Shown piece after piece: positions 19,010 through 27,513 of a stretch of 64,000 nt of DNA. The DNA is from Phaeodactylibacter xiamenensis. GTDB lineage: Bacteria; Bacteroidota; Bacteroidia; Chitinophagales; Saprospiraceae. The stretch covers positions 1 to 64,000 of the forward strand of contig NZ_JPOS01000083.1 in NCBI RefSeq assembly GCF_000759025.1, written 5' to 3'. The notes beneath the pieces are model-generated. The model made no database searches. It was not told where the DNA came from and saw nothing but the letters and a program-made list of their open reading frames with translations. Made by a program: the position numbers and the translations under genes. Within the stretch, counting starts at the first letter, position 1, and every line of letters starts with the position of its first letter.

Positions 19010-19327
19010 TTAAAGCTGAGCTTCAATCTTATCGGCAAGTACTTTCTTCGTCGTTACACCGACTTGCTTATCCACCACTTCGCCGTTTTTCAGGACGAGT
19101 ACTGTAGGAATACTGCGGATTCCGTACTTCATGGAAATTTCCGGGTTGTGGTCTACATTGACTTTCCCGATTTGTACTTTTCCATCATATTCTTTAGACA
19201 GCTCTTCGATGATTGGGCCAATCATACGGCAGGGGCCGCACCATTCTGCCCAAAAGTCAACAACAGCTACGCCTTCTTTGTCCAGTACGGTATCTTTGAA
19301 GTTTGCATCCGTGAATTCAAATGCCAT
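19010..19327 (-). CDS. trxA: Thioredoxin
   Basis: 105 residues, a standard single-domain thioredoxin with WAEWCGPCRMIGPI as active site (WCGPC), the cis-Pro loop IRSIPTVLV and no signal peptide, so cytoplasmic. It reduces disulfides in proteins such as ribonucleotide reductase and APS/PAPS reductase. The latter has its gene in this window at 23077-23802. Length and motifs are typical. It has its own terminator. Confidence 0.97.
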   Translation of the reverse strand: MAFEFTDANFKDTVLDKEGVAVVDFWAEWCGPCRMIGPIIEELSKEYDGKVQIGKVNVDHNPEISMKYGIRSIPTVLVLKNGEVVDKQVGVTTKKVLADKIEAQL

Positions 19328-19500
19328 TTTCAGTGGTTTTGTCAGTTATTAAATGATTTGAAATAAAACAGCAGTTGTTTGCCTGAGGTTGTAAAGATAG
19401 TACTTTGTTCTTATCTAAACGTCCTGTGAAAGACGCTTCCAATTGCTGATTTTAGTCACCTGAACACAACAACCACACAAAAAGAAAAGTTTATTGCTGC

Positions 19501-20583
19501 ATGAACAGATACAAAAGTAGCCTGGTTTGGGCCGGGTTGGGAGTCTCAGCTATTCTGCTGCGCCTCTTTCTGGGGGCTTACCCCGAATGGACCGAACAAT
19601 ACTACAGCCGGGGCTTTTTCCTGGGCATCCGTACTTTTATTGACTACACGGTAGCTTATCTTCCTTTTCCGGTTCTTTACCTGGTTGTTCTGGCGTTGCT
19701 GGTCGGCATTTTCGTGAAAACAAGAGCACTCTGGCGCATGTCGGTATCCCGTTTGGAAAAAGGTGTCCGGGCAGTGCTCGGGCTGCTTGGCTTTGCGGGC
19801 GGGGCTGTTTTTTTCTTTTTGGTACTTTGGGGCTACAATTATGGACGGGTGCCGGTAGAGCAGCAATTGGGCTTAGTGCTCAGCCCTCTGCCGATTGAGG
19901 CACTGAAGGCAGAACTGATCGATGAGGCGGAACAGGTAATCGCACTACGAAAAAAAATACAGGGCGCGGATACCGCCGCTATTGATGCGTCTTTTCTGCC
20001 GGAAGATTTGGAAGAGCAGTTGCGAGAAGACTTGGAAAGCGTACTCAGCGAGCTGGGCTTCCCCACTACCGGTAAAGTTCGGGCTAAGCGTATCTATCCC
20101 AGGGGGATTTTTCTCCGGTTCAGCTCCTCGGGCATGTATTTCCCCTGGTCGGGGGAAGGGCAGGTGGATGCCGGGCTTGATCCGCTATCTATTATCCCCG
20201 TAATGGCCCACGAACTGTCCCACGGCTACGGTTTTGGAGATGAAGGGACTTGCAATTTCTGGGCCTACGTAGCCTGCACCCGCTCAGCGGACCCGCTTAT
20301 TGCTTATGCCGGGCACCTGGATCACTTCCGCACCCTTGCCGCGCACTACCTCCGCTACGACCGGGAAGCTTACTTTGCATTTCGGGAACAGCTGCCTACA
20401 GGCATTCAGGCAGACCTTGATGCCATCAATGACAATTTGAGAAAGTACCCTGATATCATGCCGGAGCTGCGCTATGCCGCCTACGATACCTACCTCAAGG
20501 CGCAGGGCATCAAAGAGGGGATTAAAAACTACAGCCGCGTGGTCATGATGGTGAAAGCCTGGAAAGAAGCCCGGAAATCGTAG
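19501..20583 (+). CDS. DUF3810 family membrane protein with HExxH motif
   Basis: 360 residues. Three hydrophobic segments at the N-terminus (about 5-25, 50-75, 95-115) precede a soluble domain with VMAHELSHGYGFGDEG (HExxH, plus downstream Glu) and NFWAYVAC. This is the DUF3810 family of Bacteroidota, which has the look of a membrane-anchored zinc metallopeptidase. No substrate is known to me. Divergent from trxA and convergent with the SUI1 gene, 3 nt away. Confidence 0.88.
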   Translation: MNRYKSSLVWAGLGVSAILLRLFLGAYPEWTEQYYSRGFFLGIRTFIDYTVAYLPFPVLYLVVLALLVGIFVKTRALWRMSVSRLEKGVRAVLGLLGFAGGAVFFFLVLWGYNYGRVPVEQQLGLVLSPLPIEALKAELIDEAEQVIALRKKIQGADTAAIDASFLPEDLEEQLREDLESVLSELGFPTTGKVRAKRIYPRGIFLRFSSSGMYFPWSGEGQVDAGLDPLSIIPVMAHELSHGYGFGDEGTCNFWAYVACTRSADPLIAYAGHLDHFRTLAAHYLRYDREAYFAFREQLPTGIQADLDAINDNLRKYPDIMPELRYAAYDTYLKAQGIKEGIKNYSRVVMMVKAWKEARKS

Positions 20584-20586
20584 GCC

Positions 20587-20937
20587 TTACCCACCGGATT
20601 TCTTAGTGTCCGAAAAACCTTCTTTTTTAAGCAACTCCACCACTTTGTCACGGTGGTCGCCCTGAATGAGGATTTCCCCATCTTTGGCACTGCCGCCTAC
20701 ACCGCACTTGGTTTTCAACATTTTGCCGATTTCCTTCAGGCGGTCAGCGGGGCCCTGGAAGCCGGTAATAAGGGTGACTTCCTTGCCGCCCCTTTGTTTG
20801 CGGTCCAACAGCACCCGCAGACGCTGCTGATTGGTGGGGATTTCATCTTGTTCTTCCGGTTGGCTGTAGTCGTAGTCAAAATCCGGATTGGTAGAGTATA
20901 CTACGCCTACACGTTTGTTTTTATTCTTTTTTCCCAT
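20587..20937 (-). CDS. SUI1/eIF1-family translation factor (YciH-like)
   Basis: 116 residues. A charged N-terminal tail ([14 protein letters not shown]) precedes a SUI1 domain ([12 protein letters not shown] ... [21 protein letters not shown]). Bacterial members (YciH) resemble eukaryotic eIF1 and are thought to influence start-site selection and stress translation. The gene ends only 3 nt from the end of the convergent DUF3810 gene, with no visible terminator in between. Confidence 0.93.
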   Translation of the reverse strand: MGKKNKNKRVGVVYSTNPDFDYDYSQPEEQDEIPTNQQRLRVLLDRKQRGGKEVTLITGFQGPADRLKEIGKMLKTKCGVGGSAKDGEILIQGDHRDKVVELLKKEGFSDTKKSGG

Positions 20938-21085
20938 ATGCTGGTTGGTTGTATTCTAAAAACGGTCCTACCGGGAGGATGTTGAACCCGGCGGGATTTT
21001 GGTAAAAAAAGGAACTAATTTTTCTGGAATAATCAAACAATAAGGCATAAAATTTGATTTTGCTGGGGTAAACATTCTTTAAGCC

Positions 21086-21949
21086 ATGGAAAGCGGAGAA
21101 ACAAACGGTGTTATGCAGCAGGATCCGGAAACGAACAGCGCTTCAAAATTCAAAATTCTTGATGTACTGGAGCACCGGCCTACTTTTCTGTTTGTTATCC
21201 TCGGTGGATTTTTTGTTGCCAATGCGCTTGTTGCTGAGTTCATCGGGGTCAAAATCTTTGCACTGGAAGACACGATGGGGTGGGAGCGTTTCAATTTCAA
21301 CCTCTTTGGACAAAGCGGGGCGCTGCAGTTTTCAGCGGGCGTTTTGCTCTGGCCCATCGTTTTCGTCATGACGGATGTCATCAATGAATACTATGGCAAA
21401 CGCGGCATCCGACTGCTCTCTTTCCTGGCGGTAGGATTGATTACCTATGCCTTCTTCATGATTTTCGCAGCTATTCAGCTGTCACCAGCCGATTGGTGGG
21501 TGGGACAGAATGTCAATAAAGGCGTGCCGGATATGCAGGATGCCTTCAGTGTGATCCTGGGGCAGGGGCTGCTGATCATCGTGGGTTCCCTGGCGGCTTT
21601 TTTGATTGCGCAGCTGGTGGATGTAATGTCTTTTCATCAAATTAAGGAAGCGACGGGCGAGAAAATGATTTGGCTGCGGGCTACCGGTTCTACCCTCATT
21701 TCACAGCTGGTCGACAGCTTTGTCGTGCTTGCCATTGCCTTCAAGTTTGGTCCGGAACTGGTGGGCAACGTGGAGCCCTGGAGCTGGAGTCAGCTGCTGG
21801 CAGTGGGGACGGTGCAATACGCCTACAAATTTATGATGGCCATTGTGCTGACACCATTAATTTACCTGGCGCATTACCTTATTGACAACTACCTCGGACA
21901 GGAGCGGGCTGCTGCCATGAAAGCCCGTGCGGGCAGCTGGGACAACTAA
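21086..21949 (+). CDS. Queuosine precursor transporter (YhhQ/DUF165 family)
   Basis: 287 residues with about six hydrophobic helices and the family features FVMTDVINEYYGKRG (about residues 93-107) and a QLVDSFVVLAIAF helix. YhhQ/VUT proteins import preQ0/preQ1-type queuosine precursors for tRNA modification. The family assignment is solid; the exact substrate is inferred from E. coli YhhQ. Monocistronic, with a strong bidirectional terminator behind it. Confidence 0.93.
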   Translation: MESGETNGVMQQDPETNSASKFKILDVLEHRPTFLFVILGGFFVANALVAEFIGVKIFALEDTMGWERFNFNLFGQSGALQFSAGVLLWPIVFVMTDVINEYYGKRGIRLLSFLAVGLITYAFFMIFAAIQLSPADWWVGQNVNKGVPDMQDAFSVILGQGLLIIVGSLAAFLIAQLVDVMSFHQIKEATGEKMIWLRATGSTLISQLVDSFVVLAIAFKFGPELVGNVEPWSWSQLLAVGTVQYAYKFMMAIVLTPLIYLAHYLIDNYLGQERAAAMKARAGSWDN

Positions 21950-21987
21950 AAATCCGGTGCAACCCTACCTGGGCTGACACCGGATTT
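21948..21987. terminator. Bidirectional terminator
   Basis: AAATCCGGTG (21950-21959) pairs perfectly with CACCGGATTT (21978-21987). Read on the minus strand it ends in ATTTTTAG. Read on the plus strand a T-run (GTTTTTT) follows after 7 nt. It separates the converging transporter and flavoprotein genes. Confidence 0.8.
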
Positions 21988-22013
21988 CTGATCGTTTTTT
22001 GACGAAGGTTTGG

Positions 22014-23018
22014 TTAGAACCCTTCCACACCATTTACGGTGGTATACTTAAAGCTCAGCTTTTTATCCGGATTGATCTGCTTGTAAGCGGATTGTACCAT
22101 CAGGGTCGCCTCGTGGAAGCCACAGAGGATAAGCTTAAGCTTGCCAGGGTAAGTGTTGATATCACCAACGGCATAAATGCCCGGCACATTCGTGCTGTAA
22201 TCGAAGGTGTCCACCTCAATGGCATTCTTATCGATATTCAGGCCCCAGTCTGCAATGGGCCCCAGTTTTGGCGAAAGCCCGAAGAGCGGGATAAAATGAT
22301 CCGTAGATTTGACCACCTCGCCTTCCGTTTTGTGCTTGATCACCACGTCGGTGAGTTTGCCATTCCCCTTCAGCCCAACAGCTTGCGCATCGGTCAGCAG
22401 CTTGATGCGGCCCTCTTCTGCCAGTTGGAAAGCCTTCTCCACACTGTCCGGTGCCGCCCGGAATTGCTTGCGGCGGTGAATAAGGGTCACTTCTTCTGCC
22501 ACATCCGCCAGAAAAATGGTCCAGTCCAGCGCACTGTCGCCACCACCGGCTACCACGACTCTCTTGTCCCGGTAATCTTCGGGATTGCGTATGATGTAGT
22601 CCACGCCACGGTCTTCAAATTGTGCCAGGTTACTGATGGGAGGCTTGCGGGGCTCAAAACAGCCCAGCCCTCCCGCAATACAGATCACTGGCGCGTTGAT
22701 TTCCGTTCCCCGGTTGGTCCGTAGGAGGAAAGACTCGTCCTCCAGCCGTTCGATAGTTTCCGCCCGTTCGCCCAGCGTAAAGCCAGGATTGAAAGGCTTG
22801 ATCTGCTCCATGAGGTTGTCCACCAGTTCCTGTGCCAGGATGCTCGGATAACCCGGAATATCATAAATAGGCTTCTTGGGGTATATTTCAGAAAGCTGCC
22901 CGCCCGGCTGTGGCAAAGCATCAACCAGGTGGCAGCGCAGTTTTACCAAACCCGCTTCAAATACCGTAAATAATCCACAGGGCCCAGCCCCAATGATGAG
23001 AATGTCAGTCTGTATCAT
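22014..23018 (-). CDS. FAD/NAD(P) oxidoreductase, thioredoxin reductase / ferredoxin-NADP reductase-like
   Basis: 334 residues from the ATG at 23018, chosen because the FAD-binding motif DILIIGAGPCGLF begins at once; the longer open frame adds 36 unrelated residues. It has a second GxGxxA-type motif (VVVAGGGDSALDW) for NAD(P)H and a C-terminal GDINTYPGKLKLI segment. No CxxC redox pair is visible, so it is the ferredoxin(flavodoxin)-NADP+ reductase type (YumC-like) and not true TrxB. It lies 58 nt behind the APS/PAPS reductase gene in the sulfite-reduction operon and may supply reduced ferredoxin to the siroheme reductase. Confidence 0.85.
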   Translation of the reverse strand: MIQTDILIIGAGPCGLFTVFEAGLVKLRCHLVDALPQPGGQLSEIYPKKPIYDIPGYPSILAQELVDNLMEQIKPFNPGFTLGERAETIERLEDESFLLRTNRGTEINAPVICIAGGLGCFEPRKPPISNLAQFEDRGVDYIIRNPEDYRDKRVVVAGGGDSALDWTIFLADVAEEVTLIHRRKQFRAAPDSVEKAFQLAEEGRIKLLTDAQAVGLKGNGKLTDVVIKHKTEGEVVKSTDHFIPLFGLSPKLGPIADWGLNIDKNAIEVDTFDYSTNVPGIYAVGDINTYPGKLKLILCGFHEATLMVQSAYKQINPDKKLSFKYTTVNGVEGF

Positions 23019-23076
23019 TGATTCCAATTGTCGTGTTCCGTGAAAGAAACACTTTTGCCTAAATAGAGTTTTAACG

Positions 23077-23802
23077 TTATTTACCTTCTTGCACCTGATT
23101 GACAAAGCCGGCAGGGTGCAAACCACATTCGGTCTTGGTTTTGCCCTTCCACCGGCCTGCCCGACCCTGCCCCTTGGCGGTGCAATGCTCGCAGCCTACG
23201 GAACCATACCCCAGCGCTTCAAGCGGATGGCGGGGCAGCTTGTAATAATCCGTGTAAAAGTACCATTCGCCCTCGTCAATGTCGATGAGCGGATTGAACT
23301 TGAGAATGCCATCCTGCTCTTCAAAGACGGCAAGGGATGACCGGTATCCGGTTTGATAAGCCATTAGGCCAGTAATCCAAACCTTATGCTTTGCCTTGAT
23401 CGGCTCAAGTGGCAGCACCTTGTTGACGGCGCAGCATACGTCCGGGTTAGAGTGCCACCACCGTTCCTTTGCTGTGATCTCATTCTGAGCCTGGTCCGGC
23501 AGCACATCAATTACCTTTAGCCTAAACTCATTCGCAATTTGCTCGCGGTATTCCAAAGTTTTCTTGAAATGAAAAGTCGTATTGATAAAATGCACCGGCT
23601 GCTTAGGGCGGAAGCGGGACACCAAGTGCAGCAGCATCACGGAACGGGTGCCGAAAGAAGAGGTGTACAGCACATCCTCCTGCGGAAAGAACCGGCTCAG
23701 CATCAGGAGCCGCTGCTCAAAGGTCAGCGGGGTGAAAATCTTGTTGAGTTGCTTGACGTCAAGTGTTGACCATTGTTGTGTCATATGCGTATGGCTTACC
23801 AT
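23077..23802 (-). CDS. cysH: Assimilatory APS/PAPS reductase, [4Fe-4S] type
   Basis: 241 residues. PP-loop fold with FGTRSVMLLHLVS and, later, the cysteine pairs PDVCC and GCEHC typical of iron-sulfur-containing APS reductases, and the C-terminal catalytic motif KTECGLH. It reduces adenylyl sulfate (or PAPS) to sulfite with thioredoxin. The CC...CxxC set favours APS as substrate. The ATG at 23802 overlaps the stop of the upstream siroheme gene (ATGGTAA), which suggests coupling; an ATG 18 nt later (23784) is also possible. No ATP sulfurylase gene is in the window. Confidence 0.9.
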   Translation of the reverse strand: MVSHTHMTQQWSTLDVKQLNKIFTPLTFEQRLLMLSRFFPQEDVLYTSSFGTRSVMLLHLVSRFRPKQPVHFINTTFHFKKTLEYREQIANEFRLKVIDVLPDQAQNEITAKERWWHSNPDVCCAVNKVLPLEPIKAKHKVWITGLMAYQTGYRSSLAVFEEQDGILKFNPLIDIDEGEWYFYTDYYKLPRHPLEALGYGSVGCEHCTAKGQGRAGRWKGKTKTECGLHPAGFVNQVQEGK

Positions 23803-24398
23803 GTCTGTTGGTTTTGGCGCTCCTCTACGAGCGAGGCTGTCAAATCGTTGAGGGTTTTTACTTTGGTTTCGAAGTCTCCTTTGAGTTGGTCCCGGAAGAC
23901 TTTGAGGTGGCTGAGCAGGGCATCCGTTTCCTCAGGGAGTATAGCTTCCAGCCACTGCCGGAAACGCTTGGCAAAGGTGGGGGACTGCCCGTTGGTGGAA
24001 ATGGCTACTTTCAGGCTGCCGCGGGTCACGATACTGCCGAGGTAGAAATCGCAAAGTGCCGGTGTGTCGGCTACATTGACCAGGGCTCCGTGGGCTTTTG
24101 CGGCGTCACGTACCTGCCGGTTCAAATCTTCAAAGTTCGTTGCGGCAATAACCAGGTCGAAACCTTCTGTGTCTGCCGGTTCAAAGTCTTTTCGAATGAT
24201 ATTGAGGTCAACATCCGGATAATGCTCCAGTAGCTCTGAAACAGGAGGCAGCACCTCTCGGGCCACCACGGTAATATGTGCATCCGGGCTGCTTTTGAGC
24301 AGAAAGGTTAGCTTTTCGCACCCCACCTCTCCGGCACCTACGATGAGCATCTTCAGGCGGTCAAGCTTTAGGAAAACGGGATAGAGCGTATTTTTCAT
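23796..24398 (-). CDS. Siroheme synthase N-domain (precorrin-2 dehydrogenase / sirohydrochlorin ferrochelatase)
   Basis: 200 residues. A Rossmann motif (MLIVGAGEVGCEKL) near residue 17, then IAATNFEDLNRQV and VNVADTPALCDFYLGSIV, as in Met8p and the N-terminal half of CysG. It oxidises precorrin-2 with NAD+ and may insert iron to give siroheme, the cofactor of the reductase encoded two genes upstream. Its ATG shares one base with the preceding cobA stop, so the genes are translationally coupled. Confidence 0.92.
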   Translation of the reverse strand: MKNTLYPVFLKLDRLKMLIVGAGEVGCEKLTFLLKSSPDAHITVVAREVLPPVSELLEHYPDVDLNIIRKDFEPADTEGFDLVIAATNFEDLNRQVRDAAKAHGALVNVADTPALCDFYLGSIVTRGSLKVAISTNGQSPTFAKRFRQWLEAILPEETDALLSHLKVFRDQLKGDFETKVKTLNDLTASLVEERQNQQTW

Positions 24399-25171
24399 CA
24401 GGCGCGTTCTTTTAGGGGTTGTTCGGCAGCGATGGCCTGATAGTTCCAGTTGGGGTGCAGCCGCACGACCTCCCCAAAGACCAAAATGCCGGGACGGGGC
24501 AGTGCCGCTGCTTCAATGAGCGCCGGCAGGGTTGCTGCGGTACCGAGTACGCGCCGTTCATCAGCGGTGGAACCTTTGGAAATGACCATTGCAGGCAGGT
24601 CGGCTTTTCCCTGCTTGATGAATTCCTGCGCGATAGCGGTTGCTTTCCGCATGCCCATGAGGACAATAACGGTTGCTGTAGACTGGGCAGCAAGCGCAAT
24701 ATCTCCGGATAAGCCGCCGGAACGGGTAGTGCCTGTAATGACCCAGAAGCTTTCACTGTAACCACGGCTTGTGGGCGGTACCTGCTGCAATTCCGGAAGC
24801 GCGATGCAGCTGGAAATACCCGGTACGATTTCCACCGGGATGCCTTGTTCCTGTGCGTAGGCGGTTTCTTCCTTGCCTCGCCCGAATACGAAGGCATCAC
24901 CTCCTTTCAGCCGGACAGCATGGCCATGTGCCTTTGCTGATTTTACGAGCAAGGTATTGATTTCCTCCTGCGACATGCGGTGTGCGCCAGCCCGCTTGCC
25001 TACAAAAATGCGGGGCGCTTCGGGGCGGGCGTGATTGAGCAGCCGGGTATCAATTAAGGCATCGTACAGAATGACATCTGCGGTGCGCAGCGCCCGGGCG
25101 CCTTTCAGCGTGAGCAGCTCCGGATCGCCCGGGCCGGCACCTACCAATGTGATCTTAGGTTCTTTGTTCAT
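24398..25171 (-). CDS. cobA: Uroporphyrinogen-III C-methyltransferase
   Basis: 257 residues, a SUMT: VGAGPGDPELLTLKGARAL at the N-terminus, YDALID, RLKGGDAFVFGRG, PGISS and VILMGM-type SAM-binding motifs (TVIVLMGM). It methylates uroporphyrinogen III twice to precorrin-2, the first step to siroheme. Here SUMT and the CysG-N activities are separate genes, unlike the fused E. coli CysG. Three bases separate it from the upstream reductase gene. Confidence 0.94.
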   Translation of the reverse strand: MNKEPKITLVGAGPGDPELLTLKGARALRTADVILYDALIDTRLLNHARPEAPRIFVGKRAGAHRMSQEEINTLLVKSAKAHGHAVRLKGGDAFVFGRGKEETAYAQEQGIPVEIVPGISSCIALPELQQVPPTSRGYSESFWVITGTTRSGGLSGDIALAAQSTATVIVLMGMRKATAIAQEFIKQGKADLPAMVISKGSTADERRVLGTAATLPALIEAAALPRPGILVFGEVVRLHPNWNYQAIAAEQPLKERA

Positions 25172-25174
25172 GGC

Positions 25175-27307
25175 TCAGGCTTTGTAGTAGTTATCGACAA
25201 CGAGCTTATCCTGACCAGCTTCCTTGAGTTGTGCCTCCCGCACGGCAATGACGCGTTTGCGGAAGGATTGCGCTTTTTTTAGGTAAGTGGCCGCAAATTC
25301 AGGAGTAGGTGCCTGCTCTTTCATTTCCAGTACAAAGGCTTCAAAGTCTTCGGTCAGCGCCGGGAAATCGTTGGTGGCGATATAGTGCTCCTGGAAGTCT
25401 TTCAGGATTTTCCGATGGGTATTGCAATTGACATCCCTGGCGAGCAGCAGCGCTTTGGCACCGATAATCATGCTGGTGTAGGCATGGTAGATGCCATCCG
25501 CGAAAGCTTCTGCGTCGATGGCTTCCTCTGCCAGTTGGTACTTCACCTGAGCTTCGCCCAAAATGGTCCCAATCACATCGAGGGTAACACCAGCGCATTC
25601 TCCGACGCCAATTTCCTGACGGTAGGCCTCGTCCTGCCCCCAGTCAAAGTAGTCCTCAGCGATCAGGTTATCCGTTTCTGCCAGAGGCTTGAGCAGGGTG
25701 TAGAAGTAGCGCTTCCCCTGTTCCTGAAAGTATTTATTGAATCGTTGCCCGGTCGTGCTGTTTGACTGGAAATCATCAAGCAGGGTCCGGAGCGCCTGCG
25801 GGATGCGCTTTGTAGGCAATTTTATGACCTTCTGGGCGATGAAGCCTTCGCCCTCAGGAGAGACACCTCCGCCCAACACAACCTGCATCGCTGGCAGCAC
25901 CTGCGCACCGGTTTTTATGGAGCTGCCATGCAAGCCAATTTGCGCGGCCATATGCTGCCCGCAGGAATTCATGCAGCCGCTGATTTTTATCCGGATATCG
26001 CTGGTCTCCAGCAATTCTTCGTATTCTTCCAGTAAGACTTGCTCCAGTTTTGAGGCCAGCCCGGTGCTGTTGGTGACGCCTAATGCACAGGTGTCAGTAC
26101 CCGGGCAGGAGGTTATATCCGCGATGCTGTCCGCGCCGAGGTCTGCCAGTCCCAGCGCCTGTAGCCCGTTGTAGAGGTAAGGCAGGGCCTCCGGGCGGAC
26201 AAAACGCAGCAACAATCCCTGTTGTACCGTTATCCGGATGTCATCGGCAGCATAAGCTTTGACGAGATCGGCCAGCGGGCGGGCAACACGGGCGTGAATG
26301 TCTCCGCGTGGTACTTTTACCTGCACGCCGTAAAATCTTTCCTGTTTCTGGCGGAAAGTATTCAGGACCAGCCAGCGTTGGTAGTGAGCCTGATCCTTAA
26401 TTTCAGGACGCCCCTGGGGTGCATCAGGCAGAAGTACCTCTTCTTCCTCCGGGACTATCGGGACAGACTGCTGAGGCAGGCTGGGCCATTCTTCCTTTGC
26501 CAGCTTCATGAATGCCTCAACGCCCATTTTCTTAATCAGAAACTTCATACGGGCTTTCATCCGCTTTTCGCGTTCTCCGTAGCGGTCAAATACCCGGATG
26601 CAGGCTTCCATGAAGGGGATAATCTGGTCGTCTGGCAGGAATTCGTAAACAGTTTGGGCAATGGCACCTACGGCACCGAGCCCGCCACCAATGACCACCT
26701 TAAACCCCCGGCGCAATTCGCCTCCGTGTTCCCGCAGACGGGGGATGAAGCCAAAGTCATGGAAATAGGTATAGGCAGAGTCCCGCTCGCTGGAAGAAAA
26801 GGCAGGCTTGATTTTACGCCCCATTTCCTGGCAAATCGGGTTGCGCAGGAAGTATTCGAAAGTCGCCTGTACATAAGGTGCCACATCAAAAGGCTCTTCC
26901 GGATCAATGCCAGCTGTGGGAGAAGCCGTAATGTTGCGTACGGTATTCCCGCAGGCTTCCCGGGCGGTCAGGCCTGCCGCTGCCAGGTCTTCCCAGATTA
27001 GCGGCGAATCGCTAAGCTTGACAAAATGCATTTGCACATTCTGCCGGGTAGTCAGGTGAAGGTTCCCGTTGGTATAGCGCTCCGAGATATCGGCAAGGGC
27101 TTTGAGCTGAGCGGTAGTAATTTTGCCGTAGGGTATCTTGGTGCGGAACATCTGCACCCCAAATTGCCGCTGCCCGTAAACACCGCGGGTCAGGCGGTAC
27201 AGCTTGAAGCGTTCTTCATCTTCTTTTCCGGAATAGAAGCCATCGATCCGTTGCTTCAGTTCCTCAATATCTTTGTGGTCTTCAGTGGGTATAGTTGTAG
27301 CAGGCAT
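25175..27307 (-). CDS. Siroheme sulfite/nitrite reductase with C-terminal HEPN-like extension
   Basis: 710 residues from the ATG at 27307; a TTG two codons upstream is also open. Residues about 1-500 carry the two-fold ferredoxin-like plus siroheme/[4Fe-4S] domains: NVQMHF and TASPTAGIDPEEPFD near the N-terminus, and cluster cysteines in CPGTDTCALG and SGCMNSCGQH (CX5C ... CX3C). The last 170 or so residues (from about LAETDNLIAEDYF) form an all-helical extension recalling HEPN domains in Bacteroidota relatives. Sulfite is the likelier substrate, because the neighbours make APS reductase and siroheme. Nitrite cannot be excluded. First full-length gene of the operon, behind a Cys-rich leader. 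Confidence 0.88.
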   Translation of the reverse strand: MPATTIPTEDHKDIEELKQRIDGFYSGKEDEERFKLYRLTRGVYGQRQFGVQMFRTKIPYGKITTAQLKALADISERYTNGNLHLTTRQNVQMHFVKLSDSPLIWEDLAAAGLTAREACGNTVRNITASPTAGIDPEEPFDVAPYVQATFEYFLRNPICQEMGRKIKPAFSSSERDSAYTYFHDFGFIPRLREHGGELRRGFKVVIGGGLGAVGAIAQTVYEFLPDDQIIPFMEACIRVFDRYGEREKRMKARMKFLIKKMGVEAFMKLAKEEWPSLPQQSVPIVPEEEEVLLPDAPQGRPEIKDQAHYQRWLVLNTFRQKQERFYGVQVKVPRGDIHARVARPLADLVKAYAADDIRITVQQGLLLRFVRPEALPYLYNGLQALGLADLGADSIADITSCPGTDTCALGVTNSTGLASKLEQVLLEEYEELLETSDIRIKISGCMNSCGQHMAAQIGLHGSSIKTGAQVLPAMQVVLGGGVSPEGEGFIAQKVIKLPTKRIPQALRTLLDDFQSNSTTGQRFNKYFQEQGKRYFYTLLKPLAETDNLIAEDYFDWGQDEAYRQEIGVGECAGVTLDVIGTILGEAQVKYQLAEEAIDAEAFADGIYHAYTSMIIGAKALLLARDVNCNTHRKILKDFQEHYIATNDFPALTEDFEAFVLEMKEQAPTPEFAATYLKKAQSFRKRVIAVREAQLKEAGQDKLVVDNYYKA

Positions 27308-27343
27308 GGTCAAACTTTTTGGGTTTGGTCAATAGCATTTTAG

Positions 27344-27366
27344 GGGCAATCGGTTCCAATTAGCCC
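27344..27366 (-). promoter_or_regulatory. Hairpin between leader peptide and sulfite reductase gene
   Basis: On the minus strand GGGC(T)AAT pairs with ATTGCCC around an 8-nt loop, with one bulged T. A second small stem, CAAAC/GTTTG, lies next to the reductase start (27310-27328). No clear T-run follows, so this is not an obvious intrinsic terminator. It could act with Rho, or block the ribosome site. Confidence 0.3.
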
Positions 27367-27407
27367 GGCAATTTGGTTTGAAAATTCAGCAGGGAAAGAA
27401 TCGTGAA

Positions 27408-27509
27408 TCAGAGGGTAGGGCAGGAGCAACAACAACATCGCATTCGCAGATGCCGCCGGAACATCTCGTGGCTCATCATAGCTTGCATGGTATATTGCTT
27501 TTGTTTCAT
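27408..27509 (-). CDS. Cysteine-rich leader peptide of the sulfite-reduction operon
   Basis: A short open frame of 33 codons from the ATG at 27509, or 22-26 from downstream ATGs at 27488, 27479 or 27476. It ends ... FRRHLRMRCCCCSCPTL and then TGA. Codons are TGT TGT TGT TGC TCC TGC across the Cys run at 27420-27437. It lies 100 nt before the sulfite reductase start, in the same direction, right behind a consensus promoter. By analogy with amino-acid leader peptides (His, Trp, Leu operons) and the Cys-containing leaders of actinobacterial sulfur genes, ribosome stalling at scarce Cys-tRNA would raise operon expression. The sequence is directly visible. The regulatory role is inference. The predicted transcript start falls almost on the first ATG, so the 27479/27476 pair is the more likely start. 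Confidence 0.75.
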   Translation of the reverse strand: MKQKQYTMQAMMSHEMFRRHLRMRCCCCSCPTL

Positions 27510-27513
27510 AGTG

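Noticed and set aside
21999-22724. A 241-codon plus-strand frame opposite the flavoprotein gene
   Set aside because: The minus-strand protein has clear FAD and NAD(P) motifs. The plus frame is composition-driven.
25175-25700. HEPN part as a toxin gene of its own
   Set aside because: It is in frame with and continuous to the reductase, without an internal start or antitoxin gene.
26222-27001. A 259-codon plus-strand frame opposite the sulfite reductase
   Set aside because: It lies inside a gene with intact siroheme/Fe-S motifs and shows no motif of its own.
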